From: Trema orientale | Taxonomy: Eukaryota > Streptophyta > Magnoliopsida > Rosales > Cannabaceae | Assembly (NCBI GenBank): GCA_002914845.1 | Contig: JXTC01000485.1 | Location: forward strand, 1-64,000 | Length of the DNA stretch: 64,000 nucleotides | Direction: 5' to 3' | Shown here: piece after piece, positions 20,488 through 31,108 of the stretch | Numbering within the stretch: position 1 is the stretch's first letter | Layout: each line of letters opens with the position of its first letter | Notes under the pieces: model-generated | Told to the model about the DNA's origin: nothing | Database searches by the model: none | What the model saw: the letters and a program-made list of their open reading frames with translations, nothing else | Made by a program: the position numbers and the translations under genes

Positions 20488-22236
20488 ATTTTGATTCTCA
20501 TTTCTGTTCCCAATTTGAAATGGCATGCTTTTGAATTGTTCTTAATACCTAGCCAATATTTTCACTTTTCTTTAAATTATGTTATTTATGCGAACTCTAA
20601 GGAAACTATTGGAAATCACCAGCGTCAGTACATTACCTCTTATGTGTTTTTAGTATGTTTTTTATTTTCTTTTGCTCGAGAACTAGCAAAACCTTAAGTT
20701 TAGGGGTGTGATAACTCCATTTTCACACCATGAAAATAGAGTTATCTTGTGCTTAATTTCATTTTATTTTACTGTGTTCTACTTTATTTTTAGTTTAATG
20801 TGTGTTATTTTGATAGTTTAATTGTGTTTTGGGCATTTTGGTAAAAAAAAAATAAATAAAGCTAAAACTGACGACTAAAGACCAAAAACAAGCCAAGAAC
20901 CTGAGAAGGTTGCATAGCCGTGAAGCTCACTGGTGCGGCCATGCCACCCATGATTCCTGCCACACACAAGTGTGGCACGGCTGCGTAGCTCTTAGGTGTG
21001 GCTGCACCCTCCATTAGTCCTGCCACACATTCGTGTGGCATGGCTGTGCAACACCCAAGCGCAGTCGCACCCCTCCTTTCTAAAATTAGGTTTTCAGGGG
21101 CCAAAAAAAATTGGAATATATGGCAAGGATTGACAGACGGTTAAAGCCCTACGTATACTCATTTTTGCCTCTTAACCTAAGGGGAGTAGATAGGAAGATA
21201 GGGAAAGAGCTCAAAGACTCCATTTTTAGAGCTCCACCCAAAAATACCAACAATAGATTTTGTAAATTAATAATTTGTATATTAATATATACAATTCTAG
21301 TTTTATTTTCTTGTTCGGATTTCTATTTTAGCTTTTAGTTTTAGTGATTAATATTATTGAGAGAGAAATTCAAGAAAGCAAAGCACCAAGTTTGGAGGAG
21401 GAGATTGACAACCTCCAATAATACTTCCAAGCTTTTCAAATGGGAAGTTCTACAACTTTTCTCTCTTTGATTTTTGTATTTCTTAATTTTATTATATTAA
21501 AATATTATTATTCTCAGTTAATATTATGAACTAGATATTTTTTGGTCTAGTTTTACTTTATGAACCAATAGTATTTTGTCTATGTTTATTTTGCTTTTGG
21601 ACATGCTAATTATCTAATTGAATTGGTTCTTTCTCATGCTTAATACTTTTAAGTTGCTTAATCACCAACTTAAATGAACTGTGGAAACATGTAATGGATT
21701 GGAAATAAAATTATTTGTTTAGCCATGGATATAGAGACATACATTTAATTAGGATAGGAATATACCTAATTAGTGTGTGTAATCATTTAGGATGTTTACT
21801 CTTAATGACTTCATTCAATTTTGATCCTCATAGGAATATAATGAGTTGGGTTGAGTGAAAATACTTGCATGATAATAGAATAAGTTTGCACATACATTAG
21901 CACATCAGGTTAATAATTAATTAGTTAAACTAATTAATGAGAAAGCGAAATAACTAGACAAGAAAAGGATTGGGGAACTAGTAAAACTAGACATTTTTCT
22001 TATTGATTTATCTTTTAATCATTTTGCATAATAGTTTAGTTTTCTTCATTTTATTTCTTTAAATTCAAATTACATTTGTTTGGATAAAGTTAGGATTGAC
22101 TAATTTTAATACTTAGCTTAAACTTAGTAATCAATCCTCGTGGGTTCAACACTCTAACTCCTAAATGTATATCACTTGTGACCGTGTGCACTTGCACGAG
22201 AGTGTGTAAATTTATAGTTGCACATTCTATGCAACA
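20488..22236 (+). mobile_element. Truncated LTR retrotransposon: internal tail, PPT and LTR
   Basis: About 220 bp of internal sequence ends in taagtttaggggtg, a polypurine-tract-like element directly before an LTR-like start TGATAACTCC at 20709. The LTR would run about 1.5 kb to ...gcacattctatgcaaca near 22236. The segment cgtgggttcaacactc with gaccgtgtgcacttgcacga near the end is typical of LTR 3' ends of plant Ty3/gypsy elements. The tac-rich 20920-21070 region is GC-rich with repeated gccacac and cgtgtggc. No gag or pol remains, and the 5' LTR is absent. Family assignment is from memory. Confidence 0.6.
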
Positions 22237-22845
22237 CTTATTGAATGTGATCTTATAAGAGGATATTGATGAATCTTCATCTGATGAAGATTAGGGAAAG
22301 AAAGTTACGCAAATCATAGCATCAAATTATAATTGTTTCACAAATATATATTCATAAAGATTATAAGCTTAAACATAATTAGGGAGAGTAATGTTGTGAA
22401 TAAAATTTAATAAAAATAAATAAATAAATAAATAAAAAGTATACTTTAATTAAATTAGCCACATTATAAAGTTTATATATATTTTTTAATTTAATTTAAT
22501 AACAATATTGTAAAAATTCACACATGCTAAAATCAAATTGGTCACATTGTAAATATAAAATTCAATAAATGTTATAATAGCAATATTATAAAATAACTCA
22601 TACTAATGTCAAAATTGCAAACTTAAACACATATTAATAATGGCAATATTGTAAATTTTAGCATATGCTAAAATTTTAGCATGTATTATATATTGTGATA
22701 TATATAACACAAGAAATAGAATAAGCTAAAAAGTATGTTATATTTGACGTACCATTGGACATACTTTTTTTTTTGTGAAATTCTAAAATTTAGCAGTAGT
22801 ATGAGTTATAGCACTCCTATTAGAGATGCTCTAAGTACTCTTGTA
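22237..22845. other. AT-rich intergenic
   Basis: No gene or element end recognised; several A-rich (aaataaataaat) tracts. Confidence 0.4.
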
Positions 22846-22854
22846 TTGCATTAA

Positions 22855-23363
22855 GGATAAATGGCTCTATTAGTCTCTGAACTAAGGGAAAACTTTTAAT
22901 TTGATCTTTAAACTTTAAATTGTGTCGTATTGGTCCTTAAATTATTAAAAATATTTCATTTTAATCATTTTTGTTATAATTTTGTTTGATTCTTATTAGA
23001 ATGAGCACATGAGCTGCATTTTTATTATTTATTAGTGATTTTTACAAAATATCATATTTTGGACAGCTTTATATTGTATTATTGTCCAATTTACAAATAA
23101 TTTTTGTTCAATTAATCATCTAGAAACTGCTTTAGTTTATGTTTTAATCTTTTTATAATGCTGGACTATGCTTTTGGATATGAAATAAGTACAACAGAAT
23201 AGCAAAGGTACTTAATGTGCTTGTTCTGTTAAGAATAAAACGAAATATATAACAAAAATGACTAAAATGAAACTTTTTTAATAATTTAAGGACCAAAATG
23301 ATGCAATTTGAAGTTTAAGAACCAAAGTTTCTCATAGTTTAGGGACCAACAAAGTATCTATCC
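22855..23363. mobile_element. Mutator-type MITE with perfect 9-bp TSD
   Basis: 509 bp flanked by ttgcattaa at 22846-22854 and 23364-23372, an exact 9-bp duplication. Inverted termini of about 130 bp: left ggataaatggctctattagt, right reverse complement ggatagatactttgttggtc, both continuing into ctaaact/ctgaact, tttaaactt and ggtccttaaattattaaaaa. Non-coding. Confidence 0.9.
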
Positions 23364-23372
23364 TTGCATTAA

Positions 23373-24940
23373 ACAATAAAACCTTATTTTTTTCAGCATA
23401 CCCCTTCACACATCCATTATATAACTTCCATGAAACTATTTCATATATCTTGAGAAATCAAAACTGTATGTAATTTAATATTTACAATTATGGATGAACA
23501 AATTATGAATACTAATTCTACCATTTTTTTTTTCCTTTCTATAAGTAACTCTACTAACGATTTTAATCGTAACGAGTTAAGTTTTTTTTTTTTCTTATTT
23601 GTTTTTATCTATATATGTATCTGTCTCAATTTCTTCATCTCTTGTAGTTCTATGAAGTCTTTCACTATCCATTAAAGAAAAAAAAAAACTAAAAATAACA
23701 TTCTTTAAATGTTGACCAAGTACGAGGCAACAATTGGTTTGATAAAGAGATTGACTTTGTTGGCATTTAATTAATGAATAGCTTTTTTTAGCACCTTAAT
23801 TTTTTTTTGTTCGTTATGCAATTTCTTAGTAGTATATAGCTTTTCTTTTAAATGTAATTTATGTATAAATTTGAACTTTATTCTTGGGTTTTTTGCTTTT
23901 AATTCACAGCAAATCCGTCATTAATCTAATGAGTCTCAAATCTAGGTGAATTCTTAGTCTTTCTCAAACAACTATGGAGTAATATATATCAAAATATTAA
24001 AGAATATAATACAAAATAGGGAAGAATACAAAAATAGTTGAGTTCTAAGAAGGGTATTCAAATTTCTTTTTAAAGAAATATTTACTAATGTGTATTTTTG
24101 TAAAAAGAAATTTCAAAATTTTTAATTTTTATGAGGTGTTTATTTTGAAAGGGATGAGAAGAGAGAGAAAGAAGATGTGTATATGTATCATATCTGTAAA
24201 ATTATTAAATAAGTAATTATGTATATTATTTATATTATCAAAAATCATTATTTATATTGTTCTGACAGTTTTTTAGGTTTATATTTTTTAGTTGAGTTTT
24301 TTTTAGAGAATAAATTAATTTTTTGGTAATTAGTTGGGATATAATTGGGAGGATGAGTAAAATAAAAAAGAGAGTCCAAATTCTCCTAAGGGAGTGGTCG
24401 AAGTGGAAGAAGCTCTATCTTAAAACTTTCTCTCACTTAGGGAGGGAAAAGTCCAAATGGGGGTAGTTCTAGGAAGTGATTCATCACTGGGATCTCATTC
24501 GCCTTTTTTAAGGAGAGTCCAAATTGGAAAGTTAGAATTGAAATTTTTTTAAAAAAATATATATATTTTAAAATACAAATAAGAAAGAAAGTGTGAAAAC
24601 GTGTAATGAGTTGTGATATAGCTGATAGTGAATGTGGTGTTTTGTAGAAAGATGGTGAGTTGGATGATTAAATTGTTTATTATTGGATGAGATGACGTCT
24701 CCCATAGATCACCGTCATTGCCCACAAAACTCCAAAATTTAATTTTAATTTTTAGCCAAACCATTTTTGTTTTTTTAAAAGAGGAAAAAATAAAAAAGAA
24801 ACAGTGAGAGAGAGAGAGTAGAGCGTAAATAAAATAAATAAAATGATATAATAAAAAGAGAAAAAAAGAAATATAAGAGTTAGTGAGATGATCGTGTTGG
24901 ATTTAAAATAAAATCGAAATCGGAAAGGAGAGGAGAGGAG
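23373..24940. other. AT-rich intergenic
   Basis: No gene seen. The phrase gagagtccaaatt occurs at about 24371 and 24513 and may mark a degraded repeat. GA-rich low complexity begins at about 24800, approaching the next promoter. Confidence 0.4.
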
Positions 24941-25354
24941 AGGAGCTAACTATTTAAGAAGAAGCTTCAACGCCTCTCCAACCCCATACAGAGAGAAGAG
25001 AAGAGAAGAGAAAGAGGAAGAGGAAGAGGAAGAGGAAGAGGTGTGTGTCTGTCTTTTTTTTTTTTTTGATTATTGAAATTGTCCGCATTTTGATCATCTG
25101 GCTCTCTCTCTCTCTCTCGATCTGCCCTTCCCTTCTCTTCTCTTTCCAGCATTCCACCGCCACTCCGATCTCAATTCTCATCCTTGGTAAGTCTCTCTCT
25201 CTCTTTCTATCCCTATAGATCTTCCATTAAATTTCCTTGATCTCATCTTTATTATGCAAATTACAGACTTATGATTTATTCATTAGATTGAATTTTCAAT
25301 AATAATCATTCTTATCTATATGTATATATATAGGATGAATAATAAGAAAGCTAC

Positions 25355-25385
<31 letters not shown>

Positions 25386-25437
25386 GGATCTTAGATCGCA
25401 TTTGATTGAGTAGAGTTGGGTTGGGTTGGGGTGCACA
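24941..25437 (+). promoter_or_regulatory. Promoter and 5' leader of the proton pump interactor-like gene
   Basis: A weak TATA-like tatttaag lies at 24951. The leader downstream is GA- and CT-rich (GAGGAA repeats at 25015-25040) and has no ATG before 25335. A canonical donor TTG|GTAAGT at 25186/25187 and an acceptor TATAG|GATG at 25333/25334 suggest a 147-nt 5'-UTR intron; another possible acceptor is at about 25266. The second leader exon contains a (TGT)10 tract and the upstream ORF. Transcription start not determinable from sequence. Confidence 0.5.
25335..25394 (+). CDS. Upstream ORF encoding a poly-cysteine peptide
   Basis: ATG at 25335, directly after the predicted leader-intron acceptor, opens a 19-codon ORF: MNNKKAT, ten consecutive Cys codons (TGT), then GS and TAG at 25392-25394. 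The main ATG is 43 nt further on. In the spliced leader it would be the first AUG. It could simply be a microsatellite accident, but its position gives it the potential to lower or tune translation of the main frame. Confidence 0.4.
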
Positions 25438-28400
25438 ATGACGGCGGGCGTTTGTGAATCTGAGGTCGTAAATGGTCCTGAGGCGGAGGTGGTGCGGAGG
25501 GATGTCAGCCTTCCTCAGGATCTCGCCAATTCTGCTAATGGGAATGCTGATGCTGATGCTAATGCTGATGCCAATGCTAATGCCAAGGACGATTTCGATG
25601 GCTCTTACGTGTTCGTCACCGATACGGACGCCAGTGACAAGGATCTCCTTGACTCTGATCTCCATGCCCCTCCTCAACCTGAGCAACCACTTCACAATCA
25701 GGACAAGGTTGAGGTAGCAGAAGCAAATATTCATCAAACACATGATAGTCACACTACCACTACTGATCGTAAAATCGACAACGGCACTATAGCCATTGAC
25801 CGACCTGAGCAACCGCTTCACAATGCTGAGGCCGAGGCTGCTGAATTCAACTCTGAATTGTCACAGGGAGGACAAGAAGATGAAATTCATGAAAACGAGA
25901 CCGTAGCCATTGACCAACCCCCTCACGATGGTGAGGCAGAGGTGGAGGCTGAGGCTGAGGCTTCTGAATTCAATTGTCAATTGTCGCAGCTCAACGATGA
26001 TGATCACAAGGTTGAGGCAGAAGAAAAAATTCATGATACCAAGAACGAGGCGGTAGAGCAACCCACTTATAATGGTGAGACCGAGGCTGCTGAAATCTCG
26101 CAGTCTAATGGTGACAAGGATGAGGGAGGAGAAGAAATTCATCAAACACAAGTGAGCACGATTAAATCAGATAAACCAGATTTGGCTGCAGCAGATGAAA
26201 AGCAACATCAGGAGTCTGACATTGGTGTTAATGGTGTTCAAAGTGCTAGGAATCGGGAGAGGGAACAAGCGGAATTGTTCAATGAGAGTCCTCTGGGAGG
26301 TACACCTGCGAGTCCAGCAGATGGTTTGGAGCAGGATCCTGTGGTTACCGACAACGTCCCTATCTCCAGTGAGAGACGTGATGTTTTACCTGATGCGGTT
26401 CATGAACACGATGATGGAGCTTTAGAAAGTGTAGTTGTCCATGAAAACCCAGCTGAACAAAGTGGGCCCTCAGAAAATGTCCAAAGTTTGCCTTCACCTG
26501 CTGAAATTGGTCCCAGTTCTCCTACACTTCTTGATTCTGAGCAACCATTGAGCTTCTCTGAAGAGGTTCCTGTTGAAGGCACCCAAGGGGACGATGGGGT
26601 GGACGTGGAGCCTAGTCTGGAAACACCTCCATTTTCTCAAGTTGATAAAACCGTAGAGATAGAAGTTTCAAATGGTCCTTTATCTGAAGGAAATGGAGAG
26701 GGCCTGCCTGCTGGTCTTGCTGTCGGGAGCATTTCAGAGACTGTTGTTATTACTGACTTGGTTGATGCCTGTCATGATACACCCGAACGAAAAAATGAGA
26801 CTTCTGAAAATGCTGAAAACTTTCCTGATTCCCCTGCGAGTAAAATAACAGAGAACTCAGATGTCAAAAATGAAGTTTCTTTGCCTGCTGGAGATCTTCC
26901 AACTTCTGACGTTGAAGATGTGAGACCAGAGACTGATACTGCCACTGGAAAGGCAAATCAGAAGGACATTGAAAACCCTGAATCTTGTCCTGTTGAGAAT
27001 GAGAATATGCTTGTTAATCCCAAGTCAATTGGCCTTGCTAATGATGGGAGGTCCCAACCTGAGACCTGCAGTGCTTCCAGTGGAGTTGAAGAGAAATCAT
27101 CTACTGATGCCATAGATGTAGAATCCGAGGATTCAAACAGGACCCCTGAATGTGATGGCAGCCAGTCGATGTCTTGTGCTCAGACAAATGTGGAGTCAGT
27201 TTCGGACGTTAATACTTTAGTTGATCATGACTGTAGTTTGCCAGCTTCTTTAGTTGCTGCTGATGCAAAACTAGAGTCTGAACTTGAGAATACATCTGCA
27301 GTAAGAGGAAGAGATATGCTCAGTGATGATGTTATTTCATCTGAAGGCGAGAATAGTGGAAGTGTGGTAGATGGTAACATTGATTCTGAGAATGTAGGAA
27401 GCGATGTGAAATCAACATCTCCAGAAGCTGCAAGTATCAACAGAAATCAGAAGGATGAAACCTCAACGTCTCTCCCAGAAGATTCTTCAGAAGGACAGAA
27501 GGAGGTGTTTAAAAGGCCATTCTATTACTTGATTAGGATTCCAAAATGTGATGATGAAAATTTGAAAGAACAGATTAAACTTGCTCAGTTACGAGTTGAA
27601 GAGAGGACTAAAAGTAGGGATGCGATCCGTGCTCAGATTCAGATGAAAAGGGTGAGATATATCTGCTAATGATTTCTACCATATTTGATTTTCAGATTTT
27701 TCGTATTTGTATTGAATGTTATGAATCTTTTTATGGTCAGGCCACTCTTAATGAGTATGGTGATAAGATTCAAGCTTCCTTAACCGAGGAGAGAGCTGCA
27801 AAAGACTCATTAAAGTCCAAACGCCAGGAAGTGGATTCTGCTCAGTCTGTGATTAACAAAGTGAAGAATGCAAAATTAGTCGAGGAAATTGATGGCAGGG
27901 TACTTTTTCCTTTTCTTTTTTTTTTTTTTTTTTGCCTTCAAGAGATTATTGATACTGCTGGATTTATCTGTTTGATTTCAATTTGCCTATATTTACATTT
28001 CATCCATATTGTTTAATTTGTCACTTGTGAACAGATACGCCATATGGAGCACATGATAGAACACGAAACCGTGCCCTTGAAGGAAGAAAAACAGTTAATT
28101 CGTGAAATCAAGCAATTAAAGCAACATCGTGAACAGCTCTTGTCTAGCATGGGTAATCTGGATGAAATTCAACAGGCTTTGGACCAGAAAGATCAAATTG
28201 AAGAGCGCCTGAAGGTATTAATTTCTACTTGCTCATGATTTCTTTTATATATATATATATATATATATAGTGTGTGTGTGTGTGTGTGAGTGTGATAAGT
28301 ACTGAGGTGAAGGGGAAAAAAAAATAGAATAAAACTTGAGATGTGTTATGCACAGAAGCCATTGATTTGCTTGGTTTACATTTGATGTTGCAGTCCTGAG

Positions 28401-30269
28401 TCATTTCGGGACAGTGACAATGTCTAGTACTGTAGGGGAAAGTTTCAATTTAAAATAATTTTATGTCATTGCAGGTTTTGAGAAAGGAGTTGGATCTACT
28501 CAGAAGCAATCTAACCAAAGCTGAGGAAGCCACTCAAACTGCTAAGAATAGATATAATTATGAAAATGAGAAGCTGAATGATATTGTATCTCAGTTTAGA
28601 ACTGCAGATGGCATTCGACAAGAAGCCTATGCACATTTGCAGAGTTTGAGGAAAGAACAATACGAAAAGGTGCATTAGCTCTGCTCTTTAAAATTTTCTC
28701 CTTTTCTTTTTAATTTGTTTTTCAGATTCTTATTAAATTGTTGGGTATAGATGCGTGTTTTCATGAATGTAATGACTAGGAATAATGCTGTTGGTACTTT
28801 TGCTATTTTAGGGGTTTTTTGTTAGCATTCTTCAAAGACATGCAAAATTTATGTAAAAACATCTTCAACGAATAAGCTTTTCATGCTAAATCTGGTCGCA
28901 TCTTTTGGCCTTCTTGTTTAAACTGGACGATGAAACTACATTGGATAATCGTGGTTTTGACTTGATTTTCCTTTGATTTTCAGAACAAGCATTTTTGGAG
29001 GTACAAAGATGATGCAAAGGCGGCCCAGAATCTAAAGTTGAGTGCAGATAAGGAGCAACTGCAGAGTCTTTGCCTTGATCAAGTGAGTTAATCGAATTGT
29101 TTTATGAGTCTTTTCTGGCAAAAACTGACATTTCTGACAATCTCATTAATCAACCCAATTTTTGCATTGATTAATTGATTATTTAGGTCGAGAGAGTTAT
29201 GGAAGTCTGGAATAGAAATGATGATTTCCGAAGACAATACATTCAATGCAACACCAGGAGTACACTCTGGCGGCTGAGAACATTGGATGGTCGTTCACTT
29301 GGTCCTGATGAAGATCCACCTGTGATACCTGATATTGTAAATAACAGAGTGACGAAAAGTAACCCTGTGAGACCAGTTTCGGTTCCAGAAGAAGTAAAAC
29401 GAGATGTGCCTGTAAAAACTGAGAAATCAGAGGACAAATCAGTTGCAAAGGTTGTGGAGAAAAAGGATCAAACAGCTAAAACCAGGAGTTCAAAACCTGC
29501 TTCTTCAGGGAATAGTCCTGCAATTACTTCAAGTGAGGATGAGATAAAGGAGAGAGAAGAAGAGGCTCGAAGGACCAAGGAGGAGGAGGAGCTGGCCAGA
29601 AAGGCAGAGGAATTGAGAAAAGAAGAGGAAGCAGCTAAGTTGAAGCAGCAGCGTAAATTAGAGGAGAAGGTCAAAGCAAAGGAGGCAATGGACAGGAAAA
29701 AACGAATTGCTGAAAAAGCCCGAGCCAGGGCTGTGATTAGAGCTCAGAAGGAAGCTGAAGAGAAAGAAAAGGTAAATTACTGAATATCACTAGTTTCTAA
29801 AGTCAGCATCTTGGAATACTAACATTTCATATGTATATATGGTGTTGGTGTGTGCATGTTTGTTGTGTGGGGACAATTCTTCTTCCCTTTTTCATTATTG
29901 ACGTTTTGTGAGTTGTACGATCCTGTGCAGGAAAGAGAGAGGAGGGCTAAGAAGAAGGAAAGAAAGAAGGCAAACGGAACAGATGTTGCGAATCAGGATG
30001 AAGGAGAATCTGCTCCAACTCCAAGCTTGGAAATTCCTGCTACTGCTAGTGGAGCTCCTACTGAGTCTGAAACCAAGGAGAAAGCAACCACAACTGTGAA
30101 GAGGCCTCAGAAAGGATCACAGTTTATAAAGCAGAGCAGGACCAAATCCATGCCTCTGCCTCTCCGAAACAGGGGCAAGAGAAGGATGCAACCATGGATG
30201 TGGGTCGCTCTTGTGGTCATGTTTGTTTTGGCCCTGTTTTTGGTGGGCAAACAGTGGCTTCTCCTTTAA
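25438..30269 (+). CDS. Proton pump interactor-like protein, long acidic form
   Basis: Seven exons, 1256 residues: 25438-27651, 27741-27899, 28035-28214, 28475-28669, 28984-29082, 29187-29771, 29931-30269; all junctions are phase 0 with GT-AG borders. Residues 1-690 are acidic, disordered and partly repetitive, with DGSYVFVTD near the start. The family core starts at about 693 (RPFYYLIRIPKCDDENLKEQ) and continues as coiled coil through exons 2-5. Exon 6 has a charged EEE/KAKEAM-type helix, and the C-terminus is RNRGKRRMQPWMW followed by one hydrophobic anchor (about 1232-1250). This architecture matches PPI proteins, which bind and stimulate the plasma-membrane H+-ATPase and sit on the ER by a tail anchor. 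The long N-terminus resembles the larger At1g20970-type members. ATG chosen because the frame upstream starts only at a non-ATG codon. Tail to tail with the next gene. Confidence 0.9.
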
Positions 30270-31108
30270 ATCCTTATTGCGATGGTTCGGTTTCTGAATA
30301 CATAAACTGCTTATTTAATAGGCGAATAACACAGTTTGGTGGGACATTCCCAAAGATAATTCTATACTATTACTTACATAGATATTCTATATATATATAT
30401 ATAGGCGATTCTTTTACGTCATTTTTTTGGGTTTGTTTTCCTCTAGTTTGCATTGGATTACCATTAGCAAAGTTTTCTTCTCATTTCATTGAAACCAAGG
30501 TTGATTGGTTTGCTTATAAGTTTCAGATATTATTATTATTATTATTATTATTTTCTTCTTTATTAGAAGCTTAATGTGAGGAACAAGAACTTTAGAAATA
30601 AAAGAAATTGTTTTGGGAGTTTGGATGTTGATGCTCCTCTTCTTGTTATGTTCTCATCGATGTGGATTGTAGAATATTGTAGAGCACAATATGTGCGTGA
30701 GAATTGATTGGCCCTGGTGAATTTTTGATGCCAAAAACGATAATAGTGCCTCGTACGAATAGCTATAGCATTCCTTTTATCAATTGGATCGCCTCCAACG
30801 TAATCTTGCAAATTCCTGAAAATCATTATTGCGTGTAACTTGGATCAAATATCCAAACTTAAAATGGTTGTGAAATATCAAACACTGTCAAATCAAATAT
30901 AAAATCAACCAATTCTCATTTGCATATAACTTCATTGCAAAACTATTAAGTCAAATTTATTTTTGGTTTGTGAACAACACTAATGGAGTGTTTTGCAGCG
31001 TAGTTGCAATACAGCTCAGAGCAACTGCCTGACAACGTGAACGAGCGGTCTGCTAAAATTTGCAAGAACCCCTGACAAGGTGAACGTGTATACCACCAGT
31101 ACTAAGTA
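30270..31108. other. Convergent intergenic region
   Basis: 3' ends of the plus-strand PPI-like and minus-strand mannosidase genes face each other. AATAAA at 30597-30602 is a possible poly(A) signal for the former. An (ATT)n microsatellite lies at about 30527-30552. No other gene seen. Confidence 0.5.

Noticed and set aside
25351-25821. 156-codon antisense ORF and other antisense frames over the PPI-like first exon
   Set aside because: Shadows of a repetitive, codon-biased coding exon; they include the complement of the TGT repeat and lack conserved motifs.
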